Below, in pieces: positions 32,522-41,005 of a stretch of 64,000 nt of DNA. A model generated the notes under the pieces. It worked only from the letters and a program-made list of their open reading frames with translations, had not been told where the DNA came from and made no database searches. This stretch comes from Rhodanobacter thiooxydans (GTDB lineage Bacteria; Pseudomonadota; Gammaproteobacteria; Xanthomonadales; Rhodanobacteraceae): positions 2,604,001-2,668,000 of the forward strand of contig NZ_CP127409.1 of NCBI RefSeq assembly GCF_030291135.1. The letters run 5' to 3'. The translations under genes and the position numbers were made by a program. Positions within the stretch are counted from its first letter, which is position 1, and the number at the start of each line of letters is the position of its first letter.

Positions 32522-34483
32522 ATGTCGTACCGTCTTGCGCGGACCATGCTGTCCGCGGCCTGCCTGCTGTTGCCCGCCGCCGCCGTGGCTGCCGATCTGG
32601 TGCCGGTGGAGGATTTCGCGCGCCACGCGCAACTCTCCATGCCGCGGCTTTCACCGGACGGCAGGCACCTCGCCGTCAACATGAACGATACCGACGGCAA
32701 CTCGCATGCGCTGGTCGTCTACGACGTGACCGACATGAGCAGGCCGGTCAGCCTGCTGCGCCTGCCCAAGTACGAGCTGGCCGTCGGCATCACCTGGGTC
32801 AGCAACACCCGGCTGGTGGTGGAAAAAGGCAAGCAGATGGGCTCGATCGACAAGCCCGCCGCCACCGGCGAAGTGATCGCCACCGATTTCGACGGCAAGA
32901 ACCAGGACTATCTTTACGGCTTCGAAAGCAAGTTCGGCTCGCGTGCCGGCACACGCGGCACCGACCGCGGCTGGGGCTTCCTGGCCGGGCTGCCGACGCC
33001 GACCAACGGCCGCTTCTACATGACCACGTACGGCTGGGAAAGCCAGGACTACAGCACCCTGTACGACGTCGACGCGGGCAAGAACACGCGCCGCCTGATC
33101 GGCCAGATCAAGATGAGCGGACTGGACTTCATGGTTGGCGCGGACGGCAAGGCCCACTACGCCTATGGCCGTAACGACAACTGGGACTACGTGGTCTACC
33201 ACCAGCAGGCTGGCGGCTGGACGCCGATGGCTGCCGCCCGGATCGGCAGCAGCTTCACCCCGATCGACTCCACGCCCGACGGGCAGCGCGTCTACGCCCG
33301 CTACAACGCCGGCGGCGGCCCGACCTCGCTGGTCGAACAGGACGAGGACGGCGGCAACCGCAAGGTGCTCGCCAGCGACGGTTTCAGCAGCATCGGCAGC
33401 ATCGAGTGGACGGCGCTGCCGCGCCAGCCGTTCGCCACCGTACCGGCCACCGGCATGCCGCAGACTAGCTACATCGACGCCAACACGCCCACGGCCAAAC
33501 TGCACCGCGCGCTGAGCCAGAAATTCGCCGGCCATGTCCAGTTCGTCGACTTCAGCGAGGATGGCAGCAAGCTGCTGTTCTGGGTCGGCAGCGACCGCGA
33601 CCCGGGCACCTACTACCTGATCGACACACACAACTACAAGGTGAGCAAGCTGTTCGCCGAGGAGCCGTGGATCGACCCGGCGAAGATGGCCGAGCGACGC
33701 CCCCTGCACTTCAAGGCCAGCGACGGCATGGAACTGGAGGCGATCCTCACGATCCCCCGGGGCGTTGCCGGCAACAACCTGCCCATGGTGCTGCTGCCGC
33801 ACGGCGGCCCGATCGACGTGCAGGACACCTGGTACTACGACGACGACGCGCAGTTCCTGGCCAGCCGCGGCTATCTGGTGCTGCAGGTGAACTACCGCGG
33901 CTCCAGCGGTCGCGGCGTCGGTTTCCAGGAAGCCGGCTACCTGAAGTGGGGCACCCGCATCCAGCAGGACCTGATCGACGGCGTGAAGTGGGCCATCGCG
34001 GAAAACTACGCCGACCCGAAGCGCGTCTGCGTCTACGGCGGCAGCTTCGGCGGCTACTCGGCCATGATGACCACGATCCGCGCACCGGGCATGTTCAAGT
34101 GCGCGGTGGGCTACGCCGGCATCTACGACCTGAAGATGATGTACAGCAAAGGCGACATCCGCGAAAGCAAGTCCGGCCGCAACTACCTGAACATGGTCAT
34201 CGGCAAGGACGACGCCGATCTCGATGCGAACTCGCCCGACAAGCTGGTCGACAAGATCGACGTGCCGGTGCTGCTGATCCACGGTGAAGACGACAAACGT
34301 GCACCGTTCGCGCAGGCCAAGGCGATGCGTGCTGCACTCGACGCCGCGCACAAGCCGTACGAATGGCTGAGCAAGCCGGGCGAAGGCCACGGCTTCTACA
34401 GCGAAGAGAACAACATCGAGTTCTACAACCGGCTGCAGGCCTTCCTCGCCAAGCACATCGGGCCGGGCGCCAGCGCACGCTGA
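32522..34483 (+). CDS. S9 family prolyl oligopeptidase-like peptidase, secreted
   Basis: 653 residues from ATG 32522 with GGGGAGA upstream and a signal peptide (ARTMLSAACLLLPAAAVAA). The N-terminal beta-propeller is followed by an alpha/beta hydrolase: oxyanion region LPHGGPIDVQD, nucleophile VYGGSFGGYSAMMTT, aspartate GEDDKRAPFAQAKA and histidine KPGEGHGFYSEENN. This sub-type lacks the tryptophan-rich DPP4 features and resembles acylaminoacyl peptidases. It stands alone between a divergent lgt unit and its own terminator. Confidence 0.93.
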   Translation: MSYRLARTMLSAACLLLPAAAVAADLVPVEDFARHAQLSMPRLSPDGRHLAVNMNDTDGNSHALVVYDVTDMSRPVSLLRLPKYELAVGITWVSNTRLVVEKGKQMGSIDKPAATGEVIATDFDGKNQDYLYGFESKFGSRAGTRGTDRGWGFLAGLPTPTNGRFYMTTYGWESQDYSTLYDVDAGKNTRRLIGQIKMSGLDFMVGADGKAHYAYGRNDNWDYVVYHQQAGGWTPMAAARIGSSFTPIDSTPDGQRVYARYNAGGGPTSLVEQDEDGGNRKVLASDGFSSIGSIEWTALPRQPFATVPATGMPQTSYIDANTPTAKLHRALSQKFAGHVQFVDFSEDGSKLLFWVGSDRDPGTYYLIDTHNYKVSKLFAEEPWIDPAKMAERRPLHFKASDGMELEAILTIPRGVAGNNLPMVLLPHGGPIDVQDTWYYDDDAQFLASRGYLVLQVNYRGSSGRGVGFQEAGYLKWGTRIQQDLIDGVKWAIAENYADPKRVCVYGGSFGGYSAMMTTIRAPGMFKCAVGYAGIYDLKMMYSKGDIRESKSGRNYLNMVIGKDDADLDANSPDKLVDKIDVPVLLIHGEDDKRAPFAQAKAMRAALDAAHKPYEWLSKPGEGHGFYSEENNIEFYNRLQAFLAKHIGPGASAR

Positions 34484-34507
34484 GTCCACCAACAGTAGGC
34501 CACTCCC

Positions 34508-34535
34508 GGAAGGCGCTTCGGCGCCTTCCTTTTTT
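34508..34535 (+). terminator. rho-independent terminator after S9 peptidase
   Basis: A perfect stem GGAAGGCGC/GCGCCTTCC closed by a stable TTCG tetraloop is followed by six T. It lies 24 bases after the peptidase stop, facing the converging TPM-domain operon. Confidence 0.93.
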
Positions 34536-34593
34536 GCGAGTGCATGGGGCGTGCTTGTGATGGACCGTCAGCCCACCCGTGAAGCACCGCAGC

Positions 34594-35097
34594 TCAGAGC
34601 AGCACCGGTCGGTCCGGCAGCTCGTCGGGATTGGCCTTGCCGTCGCCGGGGAAATGCCGTTCCAGCAAGGCGTTGGCGGCGGCGATGCCGTCCAGGCTGC
34701 CGGTGCGCCATTGTCCGGCGGCATAGCTTTCGCGCATGCGGGCGCAGAGGTTCGCCCATTCGTGCGTCGACACCTTCGCCGCGATGCCGCGGTCGGCGAC
34801 GATCTCGATGCGGTGCTCGGCCATCAGCACGTAAAGCAGCACGCCACTGTTGAGTTCGGTGTCCCACACGCGCAACTGGGCAAACACCTGGCGCGCTCGA
34901 GCCGCGGCGTCGAGGCCCTCCAGCACGGCCAGCGGCGCCAGCCGCGATTCCACTGCGAAGCGGATCTCGCCCAGGTGGGTGCGCTCGCCGGTGGCGATCG
35001 CCGCGGCCATCTCGTCCAGCAATGCGCGCGGAAAACGCCGCGACAGCTGGAACCAGCCGCCACAAAGATTCGCCCACAGTCGCCGCATGCGCGCCAT
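34594..35097 (-). CDS. TPM-domain protein (short, without signal peptide)
   Basis: 167 residues from ATG 35097, overlapping the upstream stop by TGATG. FPRALLDEMAAAIATGERTH, GEIRFAVESRLAPLAVLEGL and GVLLYVLMAEHRIEIVADRG match the TPM (TLP18.3/Psb32/MOLO-1) domain. A membrane helix is not evident. It is the third gene of a lemA-TPM-TPM operon widespread in bacteria; its role is unclear, possibly in envelope protein quality control. Confidence 0.82.
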   Translation of the reverse strand: MARMRRLWANLCGGWFQLSRRFPRALLDEMAAAIATGERTHLGEIRFAVESRLAPLAVLEGLDAAARARQVFAQLRVWDTELNSGVLLYVLMAEHRIEIVADRGIAAKVSTHEWANLCARMRESYAAGQWRTGSLDGIAAANALLERHFPGDGKANPDELPDRPVLL

Positions 35098-35969
35098 CAC
35101 CAGCTCCCCGAAGAACCGCCACCGCCGAAGCTGCCGCCACCGCCGCTGAAGCCGCCACCGCCGAAACTTCCGCCGCCACCCCAACCACCACCACCACCGA
35201 AACCGCCCCAGCCGCCGCCACCGACCGAACGGCCGGCGCCGCCGGGAAGCAGCATCAGCACGCCGCCAACCAGCGCGCCGAGGATGCCGGCGCCCATCGA
35301 GATCAGCAGCCACAGCAGGCCGCCGACCAGCACGGCGCCCAGCGGCGTGCGCAGCCAGCGGCTGGTGCGGCCGAAAATGCCGCGCAGGAACAGCGCCACG
35401 AACACGGCGATCATCAGGCCGCCCTGCAGATCGAGGCCGGGACGGTCGCGCTCGGGAGCACCTTGCACCGGCGGCGGCAGCGGCTCGCCGTTGATCAGCT
35501 GAGTCAGCGCGCCGACCGCGTCGCTGATGCCGCCGAAGTAGTCGTTGGCGCGGAACTTCGGCGCGATGTATTCCCGGATGATGCGTGCGGTAGCGGCGTC
35601 GGGAATCGCACCCTCCAGACCGTAGCCAACCTCGATGCGCACCTGGCGGTCGTCCTTCGCCACCAGCAGCAGCACGCCGTCGTCGGTACCCTTGCGGCCC
35701 ACCTTGTTCGCCTCGGCCACCGCCAGCGAGTAGCCCTCGATGTCCTGCTCGCCGGTGCTGCCGACCATCAGCACCACCAGTTGCGCGCCCTTGGCTTTTT
35801 CCAGCGCCACCAGCTGCGCATCGAGCTGGTCGATCTGTGGCGCGCTCAGCGTGCCGGTGAGGTCGGTGACGTGCCGCGCCAGTTTCGGCACGGCGTCGGC
35901 CGCCAGCAGCAAGGCCGGCAGCAGCAGCGCCAGCAGCAGCCAGCGGCGCGGGAGGCGCCCGGGCATCAT
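35097..35969 (-). CDS. TPM-domain membrane protein with glycine-rich tail (YgcG-like)
   Basis: 290 residues. Signal peptide (WLLLALLLPALLLAADA), then the TPM domain: VTDLTGTLSAPQIDQLDAQL, GAQLVVLMVGSTGEQDIEGY, RKGTDDGVLLLVAKDDRQVR, IEVGYGLEGAIPDA. Two membrane helices follow (GLMIAVFVALFLRGIF and VLVGGLLWLLISMGAGILG). The last 40 residues are almost pure G, S, F and W (FGGGGGWGGGG type), common in YgcG relatives. It overlaps lemA by TGATG. Confidence 0.9.
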   Translation of the reverse strand: MMPGRLPRRWLLLALLLPALLLAADAVPKLARHVTDLTGTLSAPQIDQLDAQLVALEKAKGAQLVVLMVGSTGEQDIEGYSLAVAEANKVGRKGTDDGVLLLVAKDDRQVRIEVGYGLEGAIPDAATARIIREYIAPKFRANDYFGGISDAVGALTQLINGEPLPPPVQGAPERDRPGLDLQGGLMIAVFVALFLRGIFGRTSRWLRTPLGAVLVGGLLWLLISMGAGILGALVGGVLMLLPGGAGRSVGGGGWGGFGGGGGWGGGGSFGGGGFSGGGGSFGGGGSSGSW

Positions 35970-36586
35970 CAACGCGTCGCGGCAGGCGCCGGCGTGCTGG
36001 TGCCGAAATCCACCTTCGGCGCGGTGGAGATCGCCTGCTCGTTCTCGACCGAGAAATTCGGCTTGACCTGGTAGCCGAAGATCTTCGCGGTCAGGTTGTT
36101 CGGGAAGGTACGGATCATCCCGTTGTACGCCTGCACCGCCTGCACGTAGCGGTTGCGCGCCACGGTGACGCGGTTCTCGGTGCCTTCCAGCTGCGCCTGC
36201 AGGTTCTGGAACAGGCCGTCGGCCTTCAGCTGCGGGTAGTTCTCGCTGACCACCATCAAGCGCGACAGCGCGTTGCCCAGCTCGCCCTGCGCGGCCTGGA
36301 ACTGCTGCAGCTTCGCCGGATCGTTGAGCGAATCGGCGTTGACCTGCAGGCTGCCGACCTTGGCGCGGGCTTCGGTCACCTCGACGAAGACCTTCTCCTC
36401 GTGCTGGGCGTAGCCCTTGACCGTGTTGACCAGGTTCGGCACCAGGTCGGCGCGGCGCTGGTACTGGTTCAGCACTTCGGACCAGGCTGCCTTGACCGCC
36501 TCGTCCTGCTTCTGGATGGCGTTGTAACCGCAACCGCTCAGGCCGAAGGCAAGCAGCAACAGCACGAGATTGCGCAGAAGTTTCAT
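35969..36586 (-). CDS. lemA: LemA family lipoprotein
   Basis: 205 residues. The lipobox LSGC (cysteine 19) predicts lipid anchoring by Lgt. The body is a long helical coiled coil: NAIQKQDEAVKAAWSEVLNQ, YQRRADLVPNLVNTVKGYAQ, NRYVQAVQAYNGMIRTFPNN and IFGYQVKPNFSVENEQ, the conserved LemA end. First gene of the operon with the two TPM genes. In other bacteria LemA is linked to surface and membrane processes without a defined reaction. Confidence 0.94.
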   Translation of the reverse strand: MKLLRNLVLLLLAFGLSGCGYNAIQKQDEAVKAAWSEVLNQYQRRADLVPNLVNTVKGYAQHEEKVFVEVTEARAKVGSLQVNADSLNDPAKLQQFQAAQGELGNALSRLMVVSENYPQLKADGLFQNLQAQLEGTENRVTVARNRYVQAVQAYNGMIRTFPNNLTAKIFGYQVKPNFSVENEQAISTAPKVDFGTSTPAPAATR

Positions 36587-36670
36587 GGGGTCGCTCCGAT
36601 CCGGTGGAAAGCCATTCCATCATCCCACGCCACTTGCCGCAATCGTGTCAGCACGGGGTGAACGCGCGCG

Positions 36671-37045
36671 CTAACCGAACAGGCGCGGCCCGAGGATCAA
36701 GGCCCAGCTCAACACCACCAGCACCAGCAGCATGAATACCGCGGCCGAGCCCATGTCCTTGGCGCGCCCGGCCAGTTCGTTGAATTCCGGGCTGACCTTG
36801 TCGACCACCGCCTCGATCGCCGAATTCAGCAGCTCGGCCGACAGCACCAGCATCGGTGCCAGGACCAGCACGAATTTCTCCACCCCGCCGTGCCCCAGCC
36901 ACAAACCGAGCGGGATCAGCACCACCGCCAGGCAGGCTTCCAGCCGGAACGAAGCCTCGTGCCGCCAGCCCGCGCGCAGCCCCTTCATCGACCACAGGAA
37001 CGCGTTCCAGACCTGCTTCGGACCGCGGAAACCTTCGGCGGCCAT
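36671..37045 (-). CDS. dgkA: diacylglycerol kinase
   Basis: 124 residues, three membrane helices, typical DgkA size. ASFRLEACLAVVLIPLGLW and the signature ELLNSAIEAVVDKVSPEFNE followed by AGRAKDMGSAAVFMLLVLVV include the catalytic glutamate and ATP-site residues. It phosphorylates diacylglycerol released by osmoregulated-glucan synthesis. The 277 bases upstream, up to the POT transporter gene, hold only the divergent promoters. Confidence 0.94.
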   Translation of the reverse strand: MAAEGFRGPKQVWNAFLWSMKGLRAGWRHEASFRLEACLAVVLIPLGLWLGHGGVEKFVLVLAPMLVLSAELLNSAIEAVVDKVSPEFNELAGRAKDMGSAAVFMLLVLVVLSWALILGPRLFG

Positions 37046-37322
37046 CAGCGGCGGCGCCCGGTCGGCTGCGAACGCCTCGGCGATGTCGATGCAATGGTGG
37101 ACATGGACGGCAAGACTCCCTGGAACGGGTCGGTTCGGACGGCCGATGATGCCACAAGCGCCGGCAGCGGACGCCCGTCACGGGCCCGCTGTCATGCCGC
37201 AGTGCAGCTACACCGTGATGGCGAATGGGTTACGCTTCGTCGGTTGTGGCCCATTCAGGGGCCGCATGGCAATGGCGCGTGCCCGCACGTCGCCACGGTT
37301 TTGAATCTCGCACGGAAAACCT

Positions 37323-38873
37323 ATGGCAACCCAGAACCCGCCCGTCTCGCAGACGCGGTCCTTCAGCACCGTCTTCCTGATCGAAATGTGGGAGCGCTTC
37401 GGCTTCTACGGCATGCAGGTGCTGATGGTCACCTACATGGTGAAGAAGCTCGGCTTCGTCGACAGCAAGGCCAACCTGATCTGGGGCGCTGCCGCGGCGC
37501 TGATCTATGCCACGCCGGCCATCGGCGGCTGGGTCGGCGACAAGCTGATCGGCACCCGCCGCACCATGCTGCTCGGCGCGGTGGTGCTGACGCTGGGCTA
37601 CGCGATGCTGTGGATTCCCACCAACAACGCCTACTTCCTGTACGTCGCGCTCGGCGTGATCATCGTCGGCAACGGCTTCTTCAAGCCGAACGCCGGCAAC
37701 CTGGTGCGCAAGATCTACGAGGGCGACGACACCAAGATCGACAGCGCCTTCACCATCTACTACATGGCGGTGAACATCGGCTCGACCATCTCGATGCTGC
37801 TGACCCCGTGGATCCGTGACTACGTGGGCGCGAAATACGGCGACGCCTGGGGCTGGCATACCGCGTTCGGCGTCTGCGCGATCGGCCTGGTGCTCGGCCT
37901 GATCAACTACACGCTGATGCAGCGGACGCTGGCGCACATCGGCTCGCCGGCCGATGACAAGCCGGTGGACGTCAAGCGCCTCGGCATGGTGTTGCTGGCC
38001 GCGATCGGCATGGTGTTCGTCTCCGCCTTCATCCTGCAGGACCAGACCGTCGCCAAATGGTGCGTGTACGCCGCCGGCGTGGTGATCCTGGGTATCTTCG
38101 TGCACCTGATCCGCAGCAGCGAGCCGCACGAGCGCGCCGGCCTGGTCGCCGCGCTGGTGCTGACCGCGCAGACGATCTTCTTCTTCATCTTCTACCAGCA
38201 GATGTCGACCTCGCTGAACCTGTTCGCGCAGCGCAACGTCGACCTCTCGTTCGACCTGTTCGGCCTGCACCTGTTCAACTGGATCCCCGAGCAGTTCCAG
38301 TCGCTCAACGCGATCTGGATCGTGCTGCTGAGCCCGGTGCTGGTGTTCCTCTACAACACCATGGGCAAGGTCGGCAAAAACCCCTCGGTGGCGGCCAAGT
38401 TCGCCTGGGGCTTCGCCGCGGTGGCGATCGGCTTCTTCATCTACGGCGTCGGCGCCCGCTTCGCGGTGAACGGCCAGGTCTCGTCGTGGATCATGGTGTG
38501 GGGCTACGGCCTGTACTCGCTGGGCGAGCTGCTGGTCTCGGGCCTGGGCCTGGCGATGATCGCGCGCTACGTGCCGGCCCGCATGGGTGGCTTCATGATG
38601 GGCGCCTACTACGTGGCCTCGGGCATCTCGCAGTACCTGGGCAGCGTGGTGGCGAACTTCGCCAGCATCCCGACCGACATCAAGGATCCGCTGGTGTCGC
38701 TGCCGGTCTATACCGCGCTGTTCAACAAGCTCGGCTTCGCCGGCGTCGCCTGCACGGTGATCGCGCTGGCGATGCTGCCGCTGATGAAGAAGCTGTCGAG
38801 CAGCCACTCCGACTCCGTCGCCAACAACCCGCTGCCGGCCGTGCGCAGCGAGGAATTCAACACGCCGTCGTGA
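37323..38873 (+). CDS. POT/PTR family proton-coupled oligopeptide transporter
   Basis: 516 residues, about fourteen membrane helices. The substrate/proton motif EMWERFGFYGMQVLMVTYMV (ExxERF form) is in helix 1, and PTR2 signature elements are GGWVGDKLIGTRRTMLLGA and FFKPNAGNLVRKIYEGDDTK followed by FTIYYMAVNIGS. QMSTSLNLFAQRNVD and GLAMIARYVPARMGGFMMGA fit the C-terminal half. It imports di- and tripeptides, which would suit the secreted peptidases encoded in this window. 46 bases before regB. Confidence 0.94.
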   Translation: MATQNPPVSQTRSFSTVFLIEMWERFGFYGMQVLMVTYMVKKLGFVDSKANLIWGAAAALIYATPAIGGWVGDKLIGTRRTMLLGAVVLTLGYAMLWIPTNNAYFLYVALGVIIVGNGFFKPNAGNLVRKIYEGDDTKIDSAFTIYYMAVNIGSTISMLLTPWIRDYVGAKYGDAWGWHTAFGVCAIGLVLGLINYTLMQRTLAHIGSPADDKPVDVKRLGMVLLAAIGMVFVSAFILQDQTVAKWCVYAAGVVILGIFVHLIRSSEPHERAGLVAALVLTAQTIFFFIFYQQMSTSLNLFAQRNVDLSFDLFGLHLFNWIPEQFQSLNAIWIVLLSPVLVFLYNTMGKVGKNPSVAAKFAWGFAAVAIGFFIYGVGARFAVNGQVSSWIMVWGYGLYSLGELLVSGLGLAMIARYVPARMGGFMMGAYYVASGISQYLGSVVANFASIPTDIKDPLVSLPVYTALFNKLGFAGVACTVIALAMLPLMKKLSSSHSDSVANNPLPAVRSEEFNTPS

Positions 38874-38919
38874 CCCGACTGGGCCGCCGCACGGCGGCCC
38901 GGCAAGTCTGGATACCACC

Positions 38920-40194
38920 ATGCCGCACCGGCACTCCCAACGCATCGGTCCGTTCGCGCTGACGCGCTCGCTCGCCTGGCTGCGGATCTGCGCCATCGCG
39001 GGCCAGAGCACCGCCGTGCTGGTGTGCGCCTGGGGAATGCACCTGGGCATTCCGCTGCTGCCGCTGCTGCTCGGCATCGGGCTGCTCGGGGTGTTCTCGG
39101 TGTTCGCCGCATGGCGGCTGACCCAGCCGTGGCCGCTGCGCGAGTGGGAGGCGGTCGGCCACATCGCCTTCGACACGCTGGTGCTCGGCTACCTGCTGTA
39201 CTTCACCGGCGGCGCCAGCAACCCGTTCATCACCCTGCTGCTGGTGCCGATCGCGCTCAGCGCGGCGGCGCTGTCGGGTCGGGCGGTGCTGGCGGTGGCC
39301 GCGCTGGCCGGTGTCGCCTATGTGATCCTGCTGTACTCGTACGTGCCGCTGCCGCTGCCGATGCCCGCCGGTTCGCCCAGCCGCTTTACCCTGCACGTGG
39401 TCGGCATGGGCGTGAACTTCGTGATCATGGCGCTGCTGCTGAGTTTCTTCATCAGCCGGCTGGCCCGTGTACTGCGGCTGCAACAGCTCGAGGTGCAGCG
39501 GGTGCGCGAGCGAGCGCTGCGCGACGAGGGCATCCTGGCGATCGCCACCCAGGCCGCCGGCGCCGCGCACGAACTCAACACGCCGCTGTCGACCATGCGC
39601 ACCCTGCTGCCCGAACTGCGCCGCGAGCACGCCGGCGATGCGACGCTGGCCGAAGACCTGGCGCTGCTGGAAGGCCAGGTCGACCGCTGCCGCACGATCC
39701 TGCGCGAGATGGTCGCCTTCGGCAAGGCGCAACTGTCGCAGGAGCCGGAACGGCTCACAGTGGCTGCCTTCATCCACGGCTGCCTGGAGCGCTTCCAGCT
39801 GCTGCGGCCCGAGGCGGAACTGGCCACGACGCTGGACGAGGACATCGTGCATACCGTGTTGCGCACTCCGCCGGGCCTGCGCCATGCGCTGCTCAACCTG
39901 CTCAACAACGCCGCCGACGCCTCGGCCGCCAATCACTCGCACGCGGTGGCACTGCAGGTCTCGCGCGACGGCGAATGGCTGCAGCTGAACGTGCGCGACC
40001 ATGGCCCGGGTTTCGCCACCGACAGCGAACTCACCCTGCTCGGCTACTCGCAGAAGCAGACCGGGCTGGGCATCGGCCTGGCCCTGGCCGAAGCCACCGC
40101 CGAACGGCTCAACGGCGAACTGATCGCGCGCAATGCCGAACACGGCGCCGAAGTGTGCCTGCGCCTGCCGTTGGCGGTGATCGCCGAAAAATAG
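38920..40194 (+). CDS. regB: redox-sensing histidine kinase, RegB/PrrB type
   Basis: 424 residues: six N-terminal membrane helices and a cytoplasmic kinase. The loop motif GGASNPF (97-103) is the ubiquinone-binding signature of RegB. The phosphoacceptor is H217 in AAGAAHELNTPLSTM. C257 in VDRCRTIL lies exactly 40 residues after it, as redox-active C265 does after H225 in Rhodobacter RegB. N box LLNLLNNAADAS and G boxes DHGPGF and QTGLGIGLALA are intact. It probably signals respiratory-chain redox state to RegA. Confidence 0.93.
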   Translation: MPHRHSQRIGPFALTRSLAWLRICAIAGQSTAVLVCAWGMHLGIPLLPLLLGIGLLGVFSVFAAWRLTQPWPLREWEAVGHIAFDTLVLGYLLYFTGGASNPFITLLLVPIALSAAALSGRAVLAVAALAGVAYVILLYSYVPLPLPMPAGSPSRFTLHVVGMGVNFVIMALLLSFFISRLARVLRLQQLEVQRVRERALRDEGILAIATQAAGAAHELNTPLSTMRTLLPELRREHAGDATLAEDLALLEGQVDRCRTILREMVAFGKAQLSQEPERLTVAAFIHGCLERFQLLRPEAELATTLDEDIVHTVLRTPPGLRHALLNLLNNAADASAANHSHAVALQVSRDGEWLQLNVRDHGPGFATDSELTLLGYSQKQTGLGIGLALAEATAERLNGELIARNAEHGAEVCLRLPLAVIAEK

Positions 40195-40266
40195 CCCGCC
40201 GGACGTGCAAGTGTCGCCGCTTCCGGCAAGAATGGGCACCTGATCCACTTTCAGGGAACATAGCCG

Positions 40267-40851
40267 ATGACCGAGTTGCCCCATGCCGTCACGGCGCGCC
40301 CGCTGCTGCTGGTCGACGACGACACCACCTTCCTGCGCGTGCTGGCACGTGCGCTCGGCTCGCGCGGTTTCGAGGTGATCACCGCCAGCACCTTCGACGA
40401 GGCGCGTGCGCTGACGCGCCGGCACAACCCGCGCTACTGCGTGCTCGACTTGAAACTGGGCGAGGAGAACGGCCTGCGCCTGATCCCCGAGCTGCACACC
40501 CTGGTGCCGGACCTGCGCGTACTGCTGCTGACCGGCTACGCCTCGATTGCCACCGCGGTGGAGGCGATCAAGCGCGGCGCCCACGATTACCTGGCCAAGC
40601 CGGTCGACGCCGACGCCGTGGTGCGCGCCCTGCTCGACGGCGACAACGAGATCGACGACAACGACCTGCCGGACGCTCCCGAACAACCACTGGCGCTGCG
40701 TCGGCTGGAGTGGGAGCACATCCAGCGCGTGCTCACCGAATGCGACGGCAACATTTCCGAGACCGCCCGCCGCCTCGGCATGCACCGCCGCACGCTGCAG
40801 CGCAAATTGAGCAAGCACCCGGTACGCGAACGCCCTGACCGCGAAGAGTGA
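40267..40851 (+). CDS. regA: response regulator, RegA/PrrA type
   Basis: 194 residues. Receiver domain with LLLVDDDTTFLRVLARAL, phosphorylated D61 in CVLDLKLGEENGL, LLTGYASIATAVEAI and the lysine in DYLAKPVDADA. A short linker leads to a Fis-type helix-turn-helix, ECDGNISETARRLGMHRRTL, near-identical to RegA/ActR recognition helices. With RegB it should control respiration, carbon and nitrogen genes in response to oxygen. 72 bases after regB, same direction. Confidence 0.93.
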   Translation: MTELPHAVTARPLLLVDDDTTFLRVLARALGSRGFEVITASTFDEARALTRRHNPRYCVLDLKLGEENGLRLIPELHTLVPDLRVLLLTGYASIATAVEAIKRGAHDYLAKPVDADAVVRALLDGDNEIDDNDLPDAPEQPLALRRLEWEHIQRVLTECDGNISETARRLGMHRRTLQRKLSKHPVRERPDREE

Positions 40852-41005
40852 GCTGGCGCCACGTATAGAAGCGCATCCCGGATCGGGCACCTTTTGGCAT
40901 GTCCGCGCATCCCATCGGCGAACCCCGCTGCGACAACGCGCCATCTGTCGCGCGCATGGCAGCGGACTATCCTTGCAACCCTAGATCCCCATCCAGAGTG
41001 TCGTC

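Noticed and set aside
35097-35260. Strongly patterned CCGCC/ACC repeats as a DNA-level tandem repeat
   Set aside because: Explained by codons of the glycine/serine-rich tail of the YgcG-like protein.
34561-35520. Plus-strand ORF of 307 codons rich in Pro/Ala over the TPM genes
   Set aside because: It is the antisense shadow of the lemA-TPM-TPM operon; conserved TPM motifs are on the minus strand.
40930-40951. GCGACA-N10-TGTCGC dyad before the TonB receptor as a metal-regulator operator
   Set aside because: Short arms with a long spacer in GC-rich DNA can arise by chance, and it does not match Fur or Zur consensus.
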